A DNA stretch of 64,000 nucleotides from Cycas panzhihuaensis (lineage: Eukaryota; Cycadophyta): assembly GCA_023213395.1 (NCBI GenBank), contig CM041465.1, forward strand, positions 55,621,741 to 55,685,740. Reading direction: 5' to 3'. The notes beneath the pieces are model-generated. The model was not told the origin of the DNA. It did no database searches and saw only the letters and a program-made list of their open reading frames with translations. This document shows positions 9,041 through 20,890 of the stretch, piece by piece. Position 1 is the stretch's first letter, and every line of letters begins with the position of its first letter. Position numbers and translations under genes: made by a program.

Positions 9041-11547
9041 TGTTTCCCAGCTATTGGGAATGGACTCGAGACGCATCGACGCAGGTTTGTTCAGGTATAT
9101 GTTCTTCCTTTTCTTACCTATGTCAATTAAGGTGGTTTAGAGTAGTTTGATCGACATATGCCTGTCTATATGCATTTGTTTGTCTGCTTGCTCATAATGC
9201 ATGTGCCTAATGGCACGCCTTCAGCCTATGACGACTCACAGAGGGGGGCATTCCTCAATGAATGCAACACCCCGTATGGCCTACAACCACTCACGATGTC
9301 TCCACAGTTTCTCGGGATTATTTCTGCTAGCTTGTTTGTTCTCGTTACAACATGTCGTTTATGTTGCAATCCTTCCTAAGTCTAGTTTAACCCTTAGTTA
9401 GGGCTCTTTGCATCATTTTGGATACTTGCCCACTGCCTGGGCCTTCCCCCCAGCTGATGTAATCCATGTTTAGTCCAGGTTCTTACCTTAAAAGCTTGAT
9501 TTTTCTTTCATTTTTCCCTTTTTTAAACTTCAGCCGGTACCGCAGAAACTAAGCTTGCATCTGCAATTTGCAAGTGGTACACTGAAATTTGCCGTGGTAC
9601 GACTGTTTGAAATTTAAAAAAGAGAACCACGCGATAGTTTTCGCATTTTTTCACGTAATCGCCGTGGGTTCGCACGATCGAGGCGCCTAATGCCCCCAAC
9701 GTTCACTTACTGTGAACAAGACATAAAATGATTTTTTTACTCATTTGCATCATTCTAAGACTCATTTTTCAAGACTTCCAAGAGAACTCTTCACAAAAAC
9801 ACAAGAGAAGAACACAGAAATCAGAGAGCTTCATGTACGCAGCTTGGACAGAGGTGTAGTGGGCTGCCATAAGCTAGAGTTGCAGGGCCATTGCTACCCC
9901 AAACCGTTCTCCACAACAAGTTCCACTCTCCCTTACAAATGCTCAAAGATCCAAGGGATTTCTTCACCAAAAAGGCTACTCTAAGGATCAACTTTCAGCT
10001 CTCAACTTGCATGGACCTTCTCCCATCAACATTCTAGAAAAAAACACTCAAAATCAGCCTCTAGACATTGATTGTTGCTGCTCCAAGTGATCTAGTGCAT
10101 GCATGCATGCTCTCTCTTATCCAAGGTATTTCTTGTTTCTTATTGGTGCTTCTTTCCTTGCTTTTTGTTGTTCCACTTGCAAGCTCTTTTCCCTTCATTG
10201 CATTTACTTTCTTTGATATTTCCTTGGTCATCCAATGAGAGTAATCTTGGCTAGCTGTAGCTCTCCTATAGTGCTGCCCTAGATTGGGGTTATTTCCTTG
10301 CATTTCCTTGAGATTCATCCTTTCCCTCTAAGCTATCTCTTCCCCCCTTTTTTGAGTTAACCGGTGTAAAGGGTTTCACGCGAGGGTTTGAGGGAGATAG
10401 GCAGGGTTCCGTCCCCCATTGCCGTCCTTCTCCCCAAGGGTTCCGTCCCTTATCCTCTCTCCCTTTACTATCCGCGTTTTCTTAAGAAACGGAGCTAGGG
10501 AGGCCTAAGAGAGTTGGTTTGAGCTTTCCCTTCGGTGTAGGTAGCCCGTCACTACCCGTCTCACCTTGTCGCCCGCTAACGTTTCCTTCCTGAACCTCAT
10601 GGAGACCTCTCGTAAGTGAGTTAGCTATCCCGAGGCTACACTCGCCCCACGAGTATGTTTTATGGTGCATGATAGTGTGTATGCTTATCGCGCATTTTTC
10701 TTGTTTCATTTTTGCTACATTCTAGCGTATAACTCTAGTTATTTGGCTTAGTTGATTTCATACATATATATATATCCTTATATATTTTGTAGCCTCTCCC
10801 TCGAGAGGAAGGTACTCTTTGTGTTTGCTTGCAGGATCGCATCGGTGGAGGTAGCGCGTGGAGCGAACCCATTGCCGGTTAGCTCACTCATGGTACTTTC
10901 TATCCTTTAGTTTTGCATTTCCTTTTCGTCCCTTCATTTCACTTGATTTTGCATGCTCACGGCGAGGTAAGTGAACCCCCTTATCACCGTCAATCAACGC
11001 TGCATGCGTGGAGGAAAGAGAAAGGAGCGCAACCGAGAAGGAGAATCTACACTTCAACCCCAACACCGGATCTGTATTCCTCGCGTTTCCTTTGTTTTTC
11101 TCTTTTATATCATTCTTGCCTTTTATACATACTTGATAAGTAAAAGATAAGGAAACATAAAGGAAAAGGGAAATGCCTTTTATTTTACATTTACTTTCTT
11201 GTACTGCTTTTACTTTGCATTACATAGAGATAGAAGACCCGCTTACTGCATACCTTGACCACACAGACTTCACACCTGCTGCATCGCTGATTTTGTTGCC
11301 CTCTCGTTGCCTTCTCATTACCTTGAGAAGCCGCGACGTGAGGTTTCCCTCCTTCCCGACCATCCAAGGGTAGGAAGGCCTCAGATTGCACGGCCACCGG
11401 AAGCAACCAGCACCTCAGCCCTCGAACTCAAGGCCTCCCACAAGACGGATGTCTCATGAGGTGAGATCCTCGCTATTCAGCCCATCAATGTTGTGTTTTG
11501 TATTCCTTTGCTAGACGTAGGATCACCGCCCCGCAGAGAGTGTTTCA
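9041..11547 (+). repeat. 3' LTR of element A
   Basis: It begins TGTTTCCCAGC and ends GTGTTTCA, 2507 bases. The family LTR start and end are fixed by comparison with both H LTRs, C and F. Recognisable parts are a conserved hairpin at 9627-9667; the palindrome GTTCAC-N5-GTGAAC at 9701-9717 followed by an ATAAAA-type TATA; and splice-like sites CCAAG|GTATTT at 10125, TTGCTTGCAG|GATC at 10834 and GGCGAG|GTAAGTG at 10966. The right neighbour is element B gag, so this end is a real insertion junction. Confidence 0.9.
9627..9717 (+). promoter_or_regulatory. LTR core: hairpin and palindrome upstream of TATA
   Basis: The hairpin arms are CCACGCGAT (9627-9635) and ATCGCCGTGG (9658-9667) around a T-rich loop. 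About 35 bases downstream is GTTCAC-TTACT-GTGAAC (9701-9717). In the other LTRs the order is the same, with GGGGATAAAGGGG just after the palindrome. Counterparts of the hairpin are at 17095-17135 (C), 39615-39657 (F), 14162-14214 (B, minus), 59861-59904 and 45743-45786 (H, minus). This looks like the LTR promoter core; function is inferred. Confidence 0.6.
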
Positions 11548-12073
11548 TATGGCATAGGACGAGTGTGCGCGGGCGGAAGCATCAATCATTGTAGAAGGCG
11601 CATGGATGGATGAGGAAGATGCTACATCACAACACTTCTTCAAACCATCTAGGTGCAACATGCACAAGTTGTTCTAAGTACTCACTAATCGCCTCGACTA
11701 CGTCGACAGGAGGGGTATCCTCGTAGCCATACGAAGTCGACGGGATCTCGAAAGTAGGGGATCCTCAGACGCCTCGTAAGGCTCACCAAGAGGGGTGGTG
11801 AGTCTCATGAGGGGTCAATCTTCCGCCGCATGAGCGTAAGGATGAAAGCTCACAGGATGAAATTGGTCATCGTGATAGTAGATGGAATCATCGTCCTCAT
11901 GGGCAGATTCTGGAATAGATGCAGGGAACTCTTGAGTTCCCGAAGCCATAGTGTGGTAAGCCCAATGGACAGTAACCTTCCATTGCCGAATCGGGGTTCG
12001 ACGACTAAGGGAACGAGGTGATTGGTCTTCTAACAATGGCGAAACCTCGCAAGCGACGCGAGAAACGCCGCAT
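11548..12073 (-). pseudogene. Element B gag N-terminal part
   Basis: The ATG at 12073 gives MRRFSRRLRG, as in H gag (MRRFSRHLRG). Further on are LLEDQSPRSL, AYHTMASGTQEFPASIP and the EDDDSIYY acidic stretch, all with close counterparts in H 57376-57786. Frameshifts occur near 12030 and before 11800, and stops lie near 11620. It ends at the junction with element A. It is the N-terminal acidic, Ser-rich part of gag ahead of the capsid-like domain. No catalytic role is expected. Confidence 0.75.
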
Positions 12074-12230
12074 GCAACGCCTTTGCAGCATTGTTAGAAG
12101 AAACAAAAAGAATAGAAGGAAGAGAAGCACACACGCTGGGGTTGCCCAACCGAAAACACGAACACGAAACTACCCAGAGGCAAGACCACCAACGAGAAGG
12201 GAAAGCGAATTTAGCTCCCTTACTGGTAGT

Positions 12231-12248
12231 CCCCAGTATGGTCACTAG
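12231..12248 (-). other. Primer binding site of element B
   Basis: Just inside the LTR end (TTTCA), the minus strand reads TAGTGACCATACTGGGGA. The H copy reads TGGCAACCATACTAGGGA. Together they suggest an ancestral TGGCGACC-type PBS similar to the tRNA-Arg PBS known from Ogre/Retand-like elements. The B copy has lost the first TGG. Confidence 0.6.
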
Positions 12249-14750
12249 TGAAACGCTCGCTACGGGTGATCCTACGCTCAGCAAAAGATATAAAATGCAC
12301 TATGCTAACTAAGCTAGGCAATGAGGATCTCACCGCAGACGCCCGTGCACCGGAGCGCGGTTCGGGATCGCAAGGTGCCCGGTTGCTTGTGTAGCTGCAG
12401 TAAAACAAGGCCTTCCTACCCTTCAGATGGCCAGGAAGGAAAGGGAACGCCTTGCATGTTGTGTCTTCTCAAGGCAATGAGAAGGCAACGAAGAAAGGGG
12501 CAACTAATCCAATGTGCAAGTAGATGTGATAAAAGGTGCGACGAAAGGGTGGCTCGGGTCTGATACAAATGGGCTATCTATGGTATGCTATATAAAGCAG
12601 AAAATAATGCAAGAATATGAATGTTTTCCCCTTTTATCCTTTATGTTCTTTTATCATTTCCTATCTATTAAGACAAATGCATGAAAGGGAAATAGCATAA
12701 AAGGAAACACACGGGAAGCGAGGGGAATACCTGGATCTGGCGTTCGAGTGGAGGTATGGCTTGTCTCTCTAAGTCCTGCTCCTTCTTTCTCTGTTCTCCG
12801 TGCATGCAAGGCCGATCAGTGGTGGTTGCCGGATGTGATGGAAGAGGGGTTCACTTACCTCCCCTTGAGAATGCAAAAACTAGATAAAACGAAAAAAAAC
12901 GGAAAAGAATCTTGAAACTAAGGAAAGAGAAGTACCGTGCGGGGAGCTAACCGGCAACGGGCTCGTCCCACGTATCACTCCGCCACGCGCGATCCTACAA
13001 GCAAGTAAGAAAGACACCTTCCTCTCAGAAGAGAGGCCACAAGATCTACCAAGAAATATATGTATATGTATATAGATTAAAATCAACTGAAACTAAGAAC
13101 TAGACTGAGCATCAGAATGTAGCAAAACGAAATAAAAGCGTATGTGAAACACTCACGCCACCATGTACCATAAAAGATACGAAATGGAACTGAGTATAGC
13201 CTCAGGATGGCTAACTCACCCACGGGAGGACTTCACGGAGTTCACGAAGGAAACACTAGTTGGCAATGAGATGGGGATGGGTATCTTAGGCCGATCGGAA
13301 TGCCTTGACTAAATCCCCTAAACTTCCTTAGCCCATTCCTTAGGAAAGCATGGATGGCAAGGGGAAGAGGACAAGGGACGAAATCCTTGGGGAGAAGGAC
13401 AGCAATAGGGGACGGAACCCCGCCTACCTCCCTCGAATTCTCGTGTATACACCCTTACACTAGCTAATTAAAGAAAGAGCGAAAGAGAGCTTAGAGAAAA
13501 TGGAGGGGTTCCAAGGGAACACTGGGAAAGTACCTCTAGTCTAGAACAAAGACTATGGGATGTACCGTGGCTAACTAGTATTACATTCATTTAGGAGCAA
13601 AAGAAAACAAAAACAGAAAAGTAGATAAATGAACTACTTGCAAGCAAAAAAAAAAAAGAGTTGCAAGGAAAAAAATAAGAAGTTGCAAGTAAAAACCAAG
13701 AAGTACCTTGTATAGGGGATTAAGCATGTACTTTGCCACTTAGAGCAGCAGTAATAGATGACAAACAGAGGCTGGTTATAAGTAGTTCTTGCAAGGGTAT
13801 GGATGAAGGAAGCTCCTTACAAGTTTGGAGCTTTGGAGTTGACCCTTGAAACAGCTTTTTAGATGAAGAAGACCCTTGAATCCTTGAGCACTTGCAGGAA
13901 GAATGGAGTCGGTGGAAGAGCAAGAGGGGCAACAATGGCCCTGCAAAATCCAACTGATGGTAGCCCACTTCACCTTCTCCAGTTGATGTGTATGAAGTTT
14001 TCTATTTCTGTGTGTTTTTCCTGTGTAAAGTTTTTTGAAATTCTTCTTGGAAGTTTGAAAAATGAGCCAAAGTCCTGAAAAATGGGGAGGAAAATCCCCT
14101 TTATCCCCTGTTCACAGCAGGTGAATGTTGGGGATGCCAGGACGTCTCCAATCGAATGATGCCACGCGGTAGTTTCGCGAAAAAAGTGGAAACTGTCACA
14201 TGGTTCTCTTTTTTTAAATTTCAAACAACAGTATCAGTAAATTTTACAGACTACTAAGTTTATCACAGATCCTACCGACATCAAAAAAAGAGAAAAATAA
14301 GCATAAACATCCAGTTTTGAGGCAAAAACAAAGGCTAAACATGAGTCGAGTACTGGGAATGCCCAGCAAAGGCAAGTACCCAGAATAATGCAAAGAGTCC
14401 TAACTAAGGATTAAATCAGACTTAAAAAGGACTGCAACATAAGCAACATGTTGTAACGGGAGCGAATGAAGTCGATTTTAAACATCCCAAGGACCGTGGA
14501 GTCAACGTGGTGGTCAGGCGCCATATGGGGTGTAGCATTCATCGAGGAATACCACCGTGAGTCGCCATAGTCAAGGTGCGCCAGTAGGCACATGCATTAT
14601 GAGCAAGTAGAAAAGCAATGCGGCAGCAGTGCATATGTCAAGCAACCTACTCTAAATAACCTTAATCAAGCAAGGGCAAGAGAAATAAGAAAATATACCG
14701 AACAAACATGCGCCGACGTGCCTCGAGTCCATTCCCAAAGAGTCGGAATA
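12249..14750 (-). repeat. 5' LTR of element B
   Basis: On the plus strand it starts TGAAACG (the LTR 3' end) and ends near CGGAATA (a decayed LTR 5' end; other copies have GGGAAACA), 2502 bases. It carries the family hairpin at 14162-14214 and the TTCAC-N-GTGAA palindrome with an ATAAAG string near 14095-14125. Length and order match the other LTRs. Confidence 0.88.
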
Positions 14751-15725
14751 AAGGGCCAAGATCGCGGTGCTGCGATCTTGGCCGCAGTAAAGGGGGGTTT
14801 CGGCCCAAAAAATCCTAAAATTTTTGTGTGGACCCTCAGGGGCCCAAAGGGGACCAGGGCTCCCTAATGCCCAGGTCCCTGCCTCTTTCTGGGTCTAATT
14901 CAGACTCCAAGAGGCATCCAATTGCCCATAACGGGCATAAAAAATACATAAAATTAACTAAAAGTTAATAAATTTTGAACTTTAAAATGGGGAGGGTTTT
15001 GCGAGATCCACTCACTAGGTCTGGCCTGACCATCGCCATCTTGTCTTGCTGATCGTAACGGCTATCGTTATGCTCAGATCTAATGGTCGAATCGTCTCCT
15101 GCATGCCTCCGAAGTCAGGTACCGCTCTGTATCATAAGGGAATGGCTCTAGTTTCATACGAGAGCCGGTGAAAATGAATCTGATTTTCTTTCGTTTTCCT
15201 TATATAGGCGGGGGCCCCGATGGGCATTTCTTCCATTTCTGACCTCGCGACAGTCATTGGAACCGTCCCATTTCCCTGGTAGCCTTTGCCTTTTGGCCTT
15301 GTCACCTATTGTGCTCTATTGATGCCCTTTTTGCCCTCCCTTGCAAGGGCATTTATGGCGCCTCATTATCGCACTTTTGCCAGGGCCCTTCTGTATCGTT
15401 TTATATGCTACTCCTGTGCATGCCTGAGTTTATACTGCTTGGCTCATTTCATCACCTTAGACTCATTTTAGCCCTTTCTCTCACCCCGGGTCTTCAAAGG
15501 GAATGCTCCCCCATCTGGGGGCATGTTTTGCTTCCAAAAGCAACCTTTAGTACTTGTGGCATCTTTCTTCACCCACTCTAGCCAAAGGGCCTGATTGCTT
15601 GCTTTCGCTCCTGCAACCTCATTGCTAAGTCCTCCTACCCTTCTCGGCCACCTTCTTGCTTGCCATCTAAGTCTTTCTTTTACTTTCATTGCTATTTATT
15701 TGCTACCAGAGCTTAGTATGTAGGC
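14751..15725 (+). promoter_or_regulatory. Divergent promoter-like region of element C (right part)
   Basis: It holds the perfect 8-base-arm palindrome (AAGATCGC...GCGATCTT, 14760-14781), the GGGGGGTTTCGGCCC block, TGCCCAGGTCCCTGCCTC, GAGAGCCGGTGAAAATGAAT near 15162, and the TATA box TATATAGG at 15201-15208, 525 bases before the RNase H ATG. The leader between TATA and ATG is open over 15309-15581 in the RNase H frame (DALFALPCKGIYGASL). Confidence 0.6.
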
Positions 15726-16145
15726 ATGTCCCTTCTCGTTTTTACCGATGGTGGAAGTCACAGTAATCCTGGACCTTCCGCCGCTGCATGGATTCTTCGC
15801 AGCCCCTCCGGACATGATTTCTTGCATTCTGGGGTCTTTCTTCCCAAGGCAACTACTAACGAAGCTGAGTACATGACCATTATTGAAGCCCTTACCAATG
15901 CTCTCCATTTCCATCGTGGGTCCATTGTGTTGTTTTACGATTCTCAGGTCGTGGTGTCCCATCTCACCCAAGTCTACCAGGTGTGATGCCCTCACCTGAG
16001 AACCCTCGTGATCCGCCGTGTTTCTTCTAGCTTGTTTCTCGTCAGTGAATATTCAGCATATCCTTAGGCACCTCAATGCTGAGGCGATGCCTCGTCCACC
16101 TCATCCTTGAGCTGCCTCCTCTTTCAGACAACCGCCTCGAGACTT
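15726..16145 (+). pseudogene. Element C second (RVT_3-type) RNase H
   Basis: This is the best-preserved N-terminal half in the window. It is open from ATG 15726 to 15986 with FTDGGSHSNPGPSAAAWIL (first Asp), TTNEAEYMTIIEALTNAL (Glu), and VLFYDSQVVVSHLTQVYQV (Asp). A stop then appears where the other copies read on. Near 16075 a six-base loss removes the Asp of the AEADSL motif (GAGGCGATGCC here, GAGGCCGACAGCC in A). The product would degrade RNA in RNA/DNA hybrids. Confidence 0.88.
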
Positions 16146-16392
16146 ACTCGCCACCCGTGCCCAAGTCTCCTGTTGTTAGTTAGATTTGCTTGCTTCATTT
16201 AATCGGATGCCTCCTACTTCACGTTGCACTTTGGTGATGGGGCATCCCCTTTACTTGCTTATTTCATTTACTGTGTCGATGTTTAGATGACGCCAGAGGT
16301 GACCCCTACGCTGTCCTCGCTCTGCCTCCCTTGTCCACGCGTTCCGCCATGACACTCGCCTATGCCCTTGGCCCACGTGCTGCTCTTTATTA

Positions 16393-16394
<2 letters not shown>

Positions 16395-16437
<43 letters not shown>
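16395..16437. repeat. TA microsatellite of element C
   Basis: A pure TA tract of 43 bases lies between the RNase H gene and the PPT, at the same element position as the tracts in F (82 bases) and H (75 bases). A and E keep only short imperfect TATATGTATATG-like forms. Confidence 0.95.
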
Positions 16438-16440
<3 letters not shown>

Positions 16441-16520
16441 TGTGTTACTCATATCTTTGATTATCAACATTCGCCATCACGTTACGCTTCCAAGCAGTGA
16501 GGCTCTGCTTCTAAGGGGCG

Positions 16521-19065
16521 TGTTTCTCACCATCGAATGGACTCGAGATGCATCGACGCAGGCTTATTAATGTATACTTTCTTACCTTTTCATGCCCATA
16601 CTTGATTAAGGTTATTTAGAGTGGGTTGCTTGACATATGCCTACCTGCATGCATTGCTTTTCTACTTGCTCATAATGCATGTGCTTATGGCACACCATCA
16701 GCCCTATGGCGACTATAGCGGGCATTCTCGCTGAACGCTACACCCCATATGGCGATAGCCACCCACGTTGTCTCCACGGCCTCCTAATATTTTCGCCACC
16801 TGCTTTGCTCCGCTATAACATGTTGCTTACGCCAGCCCTTCCTGAGCTTGATTTAATCCTTAGTTAGGACTCTTTGCATTGTTTTGGGTACCTGCCCATT
16901 ACCTGGGCATTCCCTCAGCTGCTCTAACTTATGTTTAGCCTTGGTTTTTACTCCAAAACCTAATGTTTCTGCTCCTTTTTCTCTTTTTTTTTTTTGTCCA
17001 CCGATATCGCGAGAACTTAGCAAAGCATCAGCCTTTGTCGTGGTACTGCATAGTTTACCATGGTATGACTATTTGAAATTTAAAAAAAAGAGAACCACGC
17101 GACAGTTTCCATTTTTTTACGAAATTGTCGCATAGCGTTGATTGATTCGAGTTGCCCTGACATCCCCAATATTCACCTGTTGTAAACAGGGGGATAAAGG
17201 GGATTTTGCGCCCCAGTTTTGAGATCTTTTAGCCATTTTTTCAAATCTTTTTGGCCAATTTTCTGACTTTTCAACAAGGAAACACACAGTGAAAGATAAT
17301 CCATGTGCACAAAGAATCGGAGAAAGGAGAAAAGGATTGCTACCAACTGGACTTGCAGGGCCATTACTACCCCTCGCCTCCACAAGAAGCCTCATCCCTC
17401 TTGGTGTGTGCTCAAGGTTCCAAAAGATATTTTCACCCAAAAGCTTCCCAAAGAGCCAACTTCCAAGGCTCTAAGTTTTCAAAGAGTTTTCCTCATTTTC
17501 ACTCTTGCAAGAACCTCTCATGATCAGTCCTCATACATTGGTTATCATTGTTTCCTAGAAGCAAAGTTCATGCTTGATCTTCTTCCTATAAGGTACTTCT
17601 TGTTTCTACTTGCAATTCATTTCGTTCCTGTTTCTTTTGTCTATTACTGAATGAGATCCTAGTTAGCTAGTTTTCCTCATAGTGTTGCACTAGATTAGTA
17701 ATACCCTCTCGTTGTTTCTTCGAGGCCTCCTGCTTTCCTTAAACCATCTCTTTTACCCCTTCCTTGGTGAGCCAGTGCAAAGGAGTAACATACGAGGATT
17801 TGAGGGAGGTAGGCAGGGTTCTGTCCCCTATTGCTGTCCTTCTCCCGAAGGGTTTTGTCCCTTGTCCTCTTTTCCTTTGCCATCAACGCTTTCTTAGAGA
17901 ATGGGTTGAGGGAGTTTAGGGAATTTGGTTGGGGTGTTCAGGTTAGAATAGGCAACCTACCACTATGTCATTGCCAAAAGTCTCACCTGTTGGTGTTGGG
18001 CCCATGTAAGCCCCGCTTTTTTGTTATTCTTTTCCTTGTTACGATTTGTTGCCTCTCTGGTTAGTTGCCAATTAGTTTCTCTTTCCCGAGTTCCGTGGAG
18101 GTCTCCCGTGGGTGAGTTAGTCATCCCGAGGCTATACTCCTTTCCCTTTCGAAAGTGTCTTCATGGTGTATGGTGGTGAGAGTATTTCTTGCATGTTGCT
18201 ATTTCATTTGGTTGTATTTCGATGCCTAGCATAGACCTTAGTTCCATTTGATTTTAGTATATATATATACTTTGGTATATTCCGTGGCCTCTCTTCCAAG
18301 AGGAAGGTGTTCTTCTCACCCGTCATAGGATCAAGACATTGGTGAAGCAACACGTGGATGAACCCATTGCAGTTAGTTCTCATGGTGCATTTCCTTTTTG
18401 GTTTTAAGCTTTTTGTTTCTTTCCATTTATTTACTTTTGCATGCTTAAGGGGAGGTAAGTAAACCCCTCTTCTATCGCTTCTGGCAACTACTGCTGATCA
18501 GCATCGCATACATGATGAACGGAGTAGAAAGGAGCGGACTTAGAGAGACGAGCTGCACTCCATTCAGGTGCCCGATCCAGGTATTCCCCTTGTTTCCTAC
18601 GTATCCCCTTTTACATTGCTGTCTTTCATGCATTTGCCTGAATAGTTAGGAAATTGTAAAAGAATATAAATGAAAAAAGAAAAGTGCATTCATTTTTACA
18701 TTATTTCTTGCTTTAACTAGCGTAGCATAGCGTAGTTAGCTTGCTCGCATCGCATTCGAGTTGCCCTCATTGTGCCCTTTCTTGCATTTACCCGCACATT
18801 AGTTAGTTACCCTTCCATTCGTTGCTTTCTCATTACCTTGAGAAGATGCAACGCGCAAGGCATTCTCTCTCCTTCCTACCATCCCAAGGGTAGGAAGGCC
18901 TTGCTTGCACGACTACTCCGAAGCAACCAGCACCTTGCAGCCTCCCGAATCCGCCTCCACAAGATGAACGCCCCACGAGGTGAGGTCCTCACGCCTAGCT
19001 TAATTAGCATAGCATACTCTTATATCCTTTTGCTAGACATTGACACCGCCCACGCCTAAGCTTCA
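16521..19065 (+). repeat. 3' LTR of element C
   Basis: It begins TGTTTCTCACC after PPT AAGGGGCG and ends AGCTTCA, 2545 bases. The hairpin is at 17095-17135, and the ATTCACCTGTTGTAAAC palindrome with GGGGGATAAAGGGG is at 17170-17200. Splice-like motifs include AGGGGAG|GTAAGTAAACC near 18450 and GTGG|GTGAGTTAG near 18110. Confidence 0.9.
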
Positions 19066-19589
19066 AAGATCCTTGCACTATGGGCACCACGAGTGCCAGT
19101 TTTTCCTACCTCATCCGGGTCGTATGTCCTTACCGAGATGGCGGGCTTCTTGAGATCCTCGAGTTGGAATGATGTCCTCATTTCCAACTTCTTAGTTCTT
19201 ATCATGTTCATTAAAATGATTATTTGGTTAGGAGGATGTTGATGTGCTTGAGGAAGATGGTTCTTCTACCACTATTTTGCCTTTGTCAATTGAAGGTGGA
19301 GAGGATGGTTCTTCTATAATGGCTTTGTCTTTGTTAACTTTGTTATCTTCAAAAGATGGTGCTGGATGTTCACTCATTTATTTAGAGTCATAACTTGTAT
19401 CCTCCAAGGCTCTATTGTTAACTTCTAATATTTGGAGTAATTTATATCTGGTCCCCTTGCCCCCAAATTTTAGAATCTAAACATCATACTTGATAACATT
19501 ATCAGAAAGCAGCATGAGGGTACTATGAAGTCTAATTTAAGTAACTAATCCTCTATCTCCGCAAAAACGACATCTCTGGTAATGATGAT

Positions 19590-20420
19590 TTTTCATTGTG
19601 AATGTATGAAGATCTTATACCCTTTCTTATCTATAGGGTATCCAACAAAGATGCCTTTAAGTGCCCTTGGATAGAGTTTACTTCGATCTACATCCAGAAT
19701 ATGGGCATAGCATGTAGGGCTAAAAATTCTAAAGTAGTGAACAATGGGGGCTTGTCCTGACCACTTTCATTAGGTGATTGTACTTCCTTTGATGGGCTAA
19801 TAACATTGATACAATAAGCAACTGTCCAGATTGCTTCAAAGACATGATAAAGGTGTACATTTTTGTATATTAACATAGCACGATCCATGTTCATGATTAT
19901 CCTATTCATGCACTCTAAGAACTCCATTTTGCTATGGGGTACCTGCTACTATTGTTTGATGCTTGATGCCATTGTCTTGAAGGTAGCTTTCAAACTCATG
20001 TGAGATATATTCACCACCATTATCAGTTTGAAGACATTTGAGTTGATAACTTAACTCTTTTTCAGTGAGGTCTTTGAATTCCTTAAATATATAGAATGCT
20101 TCATCGTTCTTGTGTAGAAAAGCTACCCATACTTTTTTAGTAAAATCATCAATGAAAGAGATGTAATATAGCTTGCCCTTCAATGAAGGAATGGGAATTG
20201 GCCCACACAAATCAGAGTGTACCAATTATAATGGATGGCTTGATTTCCATTGACTTTTGGGAAAGGGTTGTCAATGAGATTTGGCAATGATACAAGCTTC
20301 ACATTTAAAGGGATTAGAGGAAAACTTTAGAAGGTTTAGAAGAGTATTAGAAAGATCTATAAGTCTATCAATGTGAACATGGCCTATATGAGCATGCCAA
20401 AGAGCTTCTGGTGACAACAT
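19590..20420 (-). pseudogene. D1 copia integrase
   Basis: The pre-integrase zinc region is seen near 20400-20290 (H-x-GH pattern, then C-x2-C in CEACIIAKSH). The core is open at 20225-19932, with HSDLCGPIP (first Asp), ISFIDDFTKKVWVAFL, and LQTDNGGEYISHEF (second Asp), and then a region like the usual GTPxQNGV just after a stop at 19932. The C-terminal part, with LKGIFVGYPIDKKGYK, is near 19640. It would insert the cDNA. Stops and frame changes make it a pseudogene. Confidence 0.88.
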
Positions 20421-20779
20421 CGATGGGTCAAGATGGAATTAAATGTAAATTATTCATCAAGACAAGGGCTTTGGGGCACAATGGGCTCTAAGATGGAGAG
20501 CCATTCAATGAAAGAGTTTACGAGAGATGTCTTGTCAAAACCACCTGATTAGTTAGAGGGTGAATGACCTTAAGAGTCTAGTCATTTATGGTTACACTCA
20601 AATCAAATCCACGAGAAACAAGTGTGGATAAAGAGAGCAGGTTTTGTTTGAGATTGGGTATGTATAAGATATCAAGCAATGGAAAATCTTCTAAGCCTAG
20701 AGTTTCAGGCAAATGTTGCCAATTCCTTAAACAGGTTGTTGTGATTTATCAACCACGTGAACAACTCCATGAACATTTG

Positions 20780-20890
20780 AGTCAAATGTTTGATATAGAT
20801 CATTGTATGTCATATGTTGAGTTGCTCCTATATCCATGATCCACCGTCCCATCGATTAAAGCCACACTATTGGCAATTCCAATAGGGCTT
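20780..20890 (-). pseudogene. D1 copia protease active-site region
   Basis: The minus strand reads WIMDIGATQHMTYN near 20850-20810, which matches the copia protease hallmark D-S/T-G-A-[TS]-x-H-[MI]; Ser is replaced by Ile here. The following NVHGVVHV is shared with D2 near 26170. The rest of the domain is too degraded to bound exactly. Confidence 0.75.

Larger units (their letters stand above)
1..11547 (+). mobile_element. Element A: Tat-type Ty3/gypsy retrotransposon, 5' part outside window
   Basis: Order seen on the plus strand: end of gag, aspartic protease, reverse transcriptase, RNase H, integrase to 4523; then an antisense plant-mobile-domain gene (5200-7107, minus), a promoter-like region, a second RNase H gene (8268-8684, plus) and a 3' LTR (9041-11547). 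The same order is found in H, and in part in C, E and F, so it is a family plan and not a local accident. The 5' LTR and gag start lie left of the window. A sits in the gag gene of element B: sequence from 11548 onward is B gag, aligned with H gag near 57250. Catalytic motifs of RT (FMDD) and integrase (TDNG) are intact, but several frameshifts and stops break the reading frame. Confidence 0.9.
11548..14750 (-). mobile_element. Element B: 5' end of a Tat-type element, cut by A
   Basis: Read on the minus strand: 5' LTR (14750 to 12249), PBS, short leader and the first part of gag down to 11548, where the LTR of element A begins. The rest of B must lie left of A, outside the window. Its outer LTR end at 14750 abuts the divergent promoter region of element C, so B is inserted in C. 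Sequence runs parallel to H 57240-60465 throughout. Confidence 0.88.
14751..19065 (+). mobile_element. Element C: 3' third of a Tat-type element
   Basis: C starts inside the divergent promoter (palindrome AAGATCGCGGTGCTGCGATCTT at 14760-14781) because B is inserted there. It continues with TATA box, RNase H gene, TA repeat, PPT and 3' LTR. The LTR end at 19065 abuts copia sequence (D1), which continues as in the D2 copy near 24390. C is therefore inserted in D1, and B and A are nested inside C. Confidence 0.88.
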
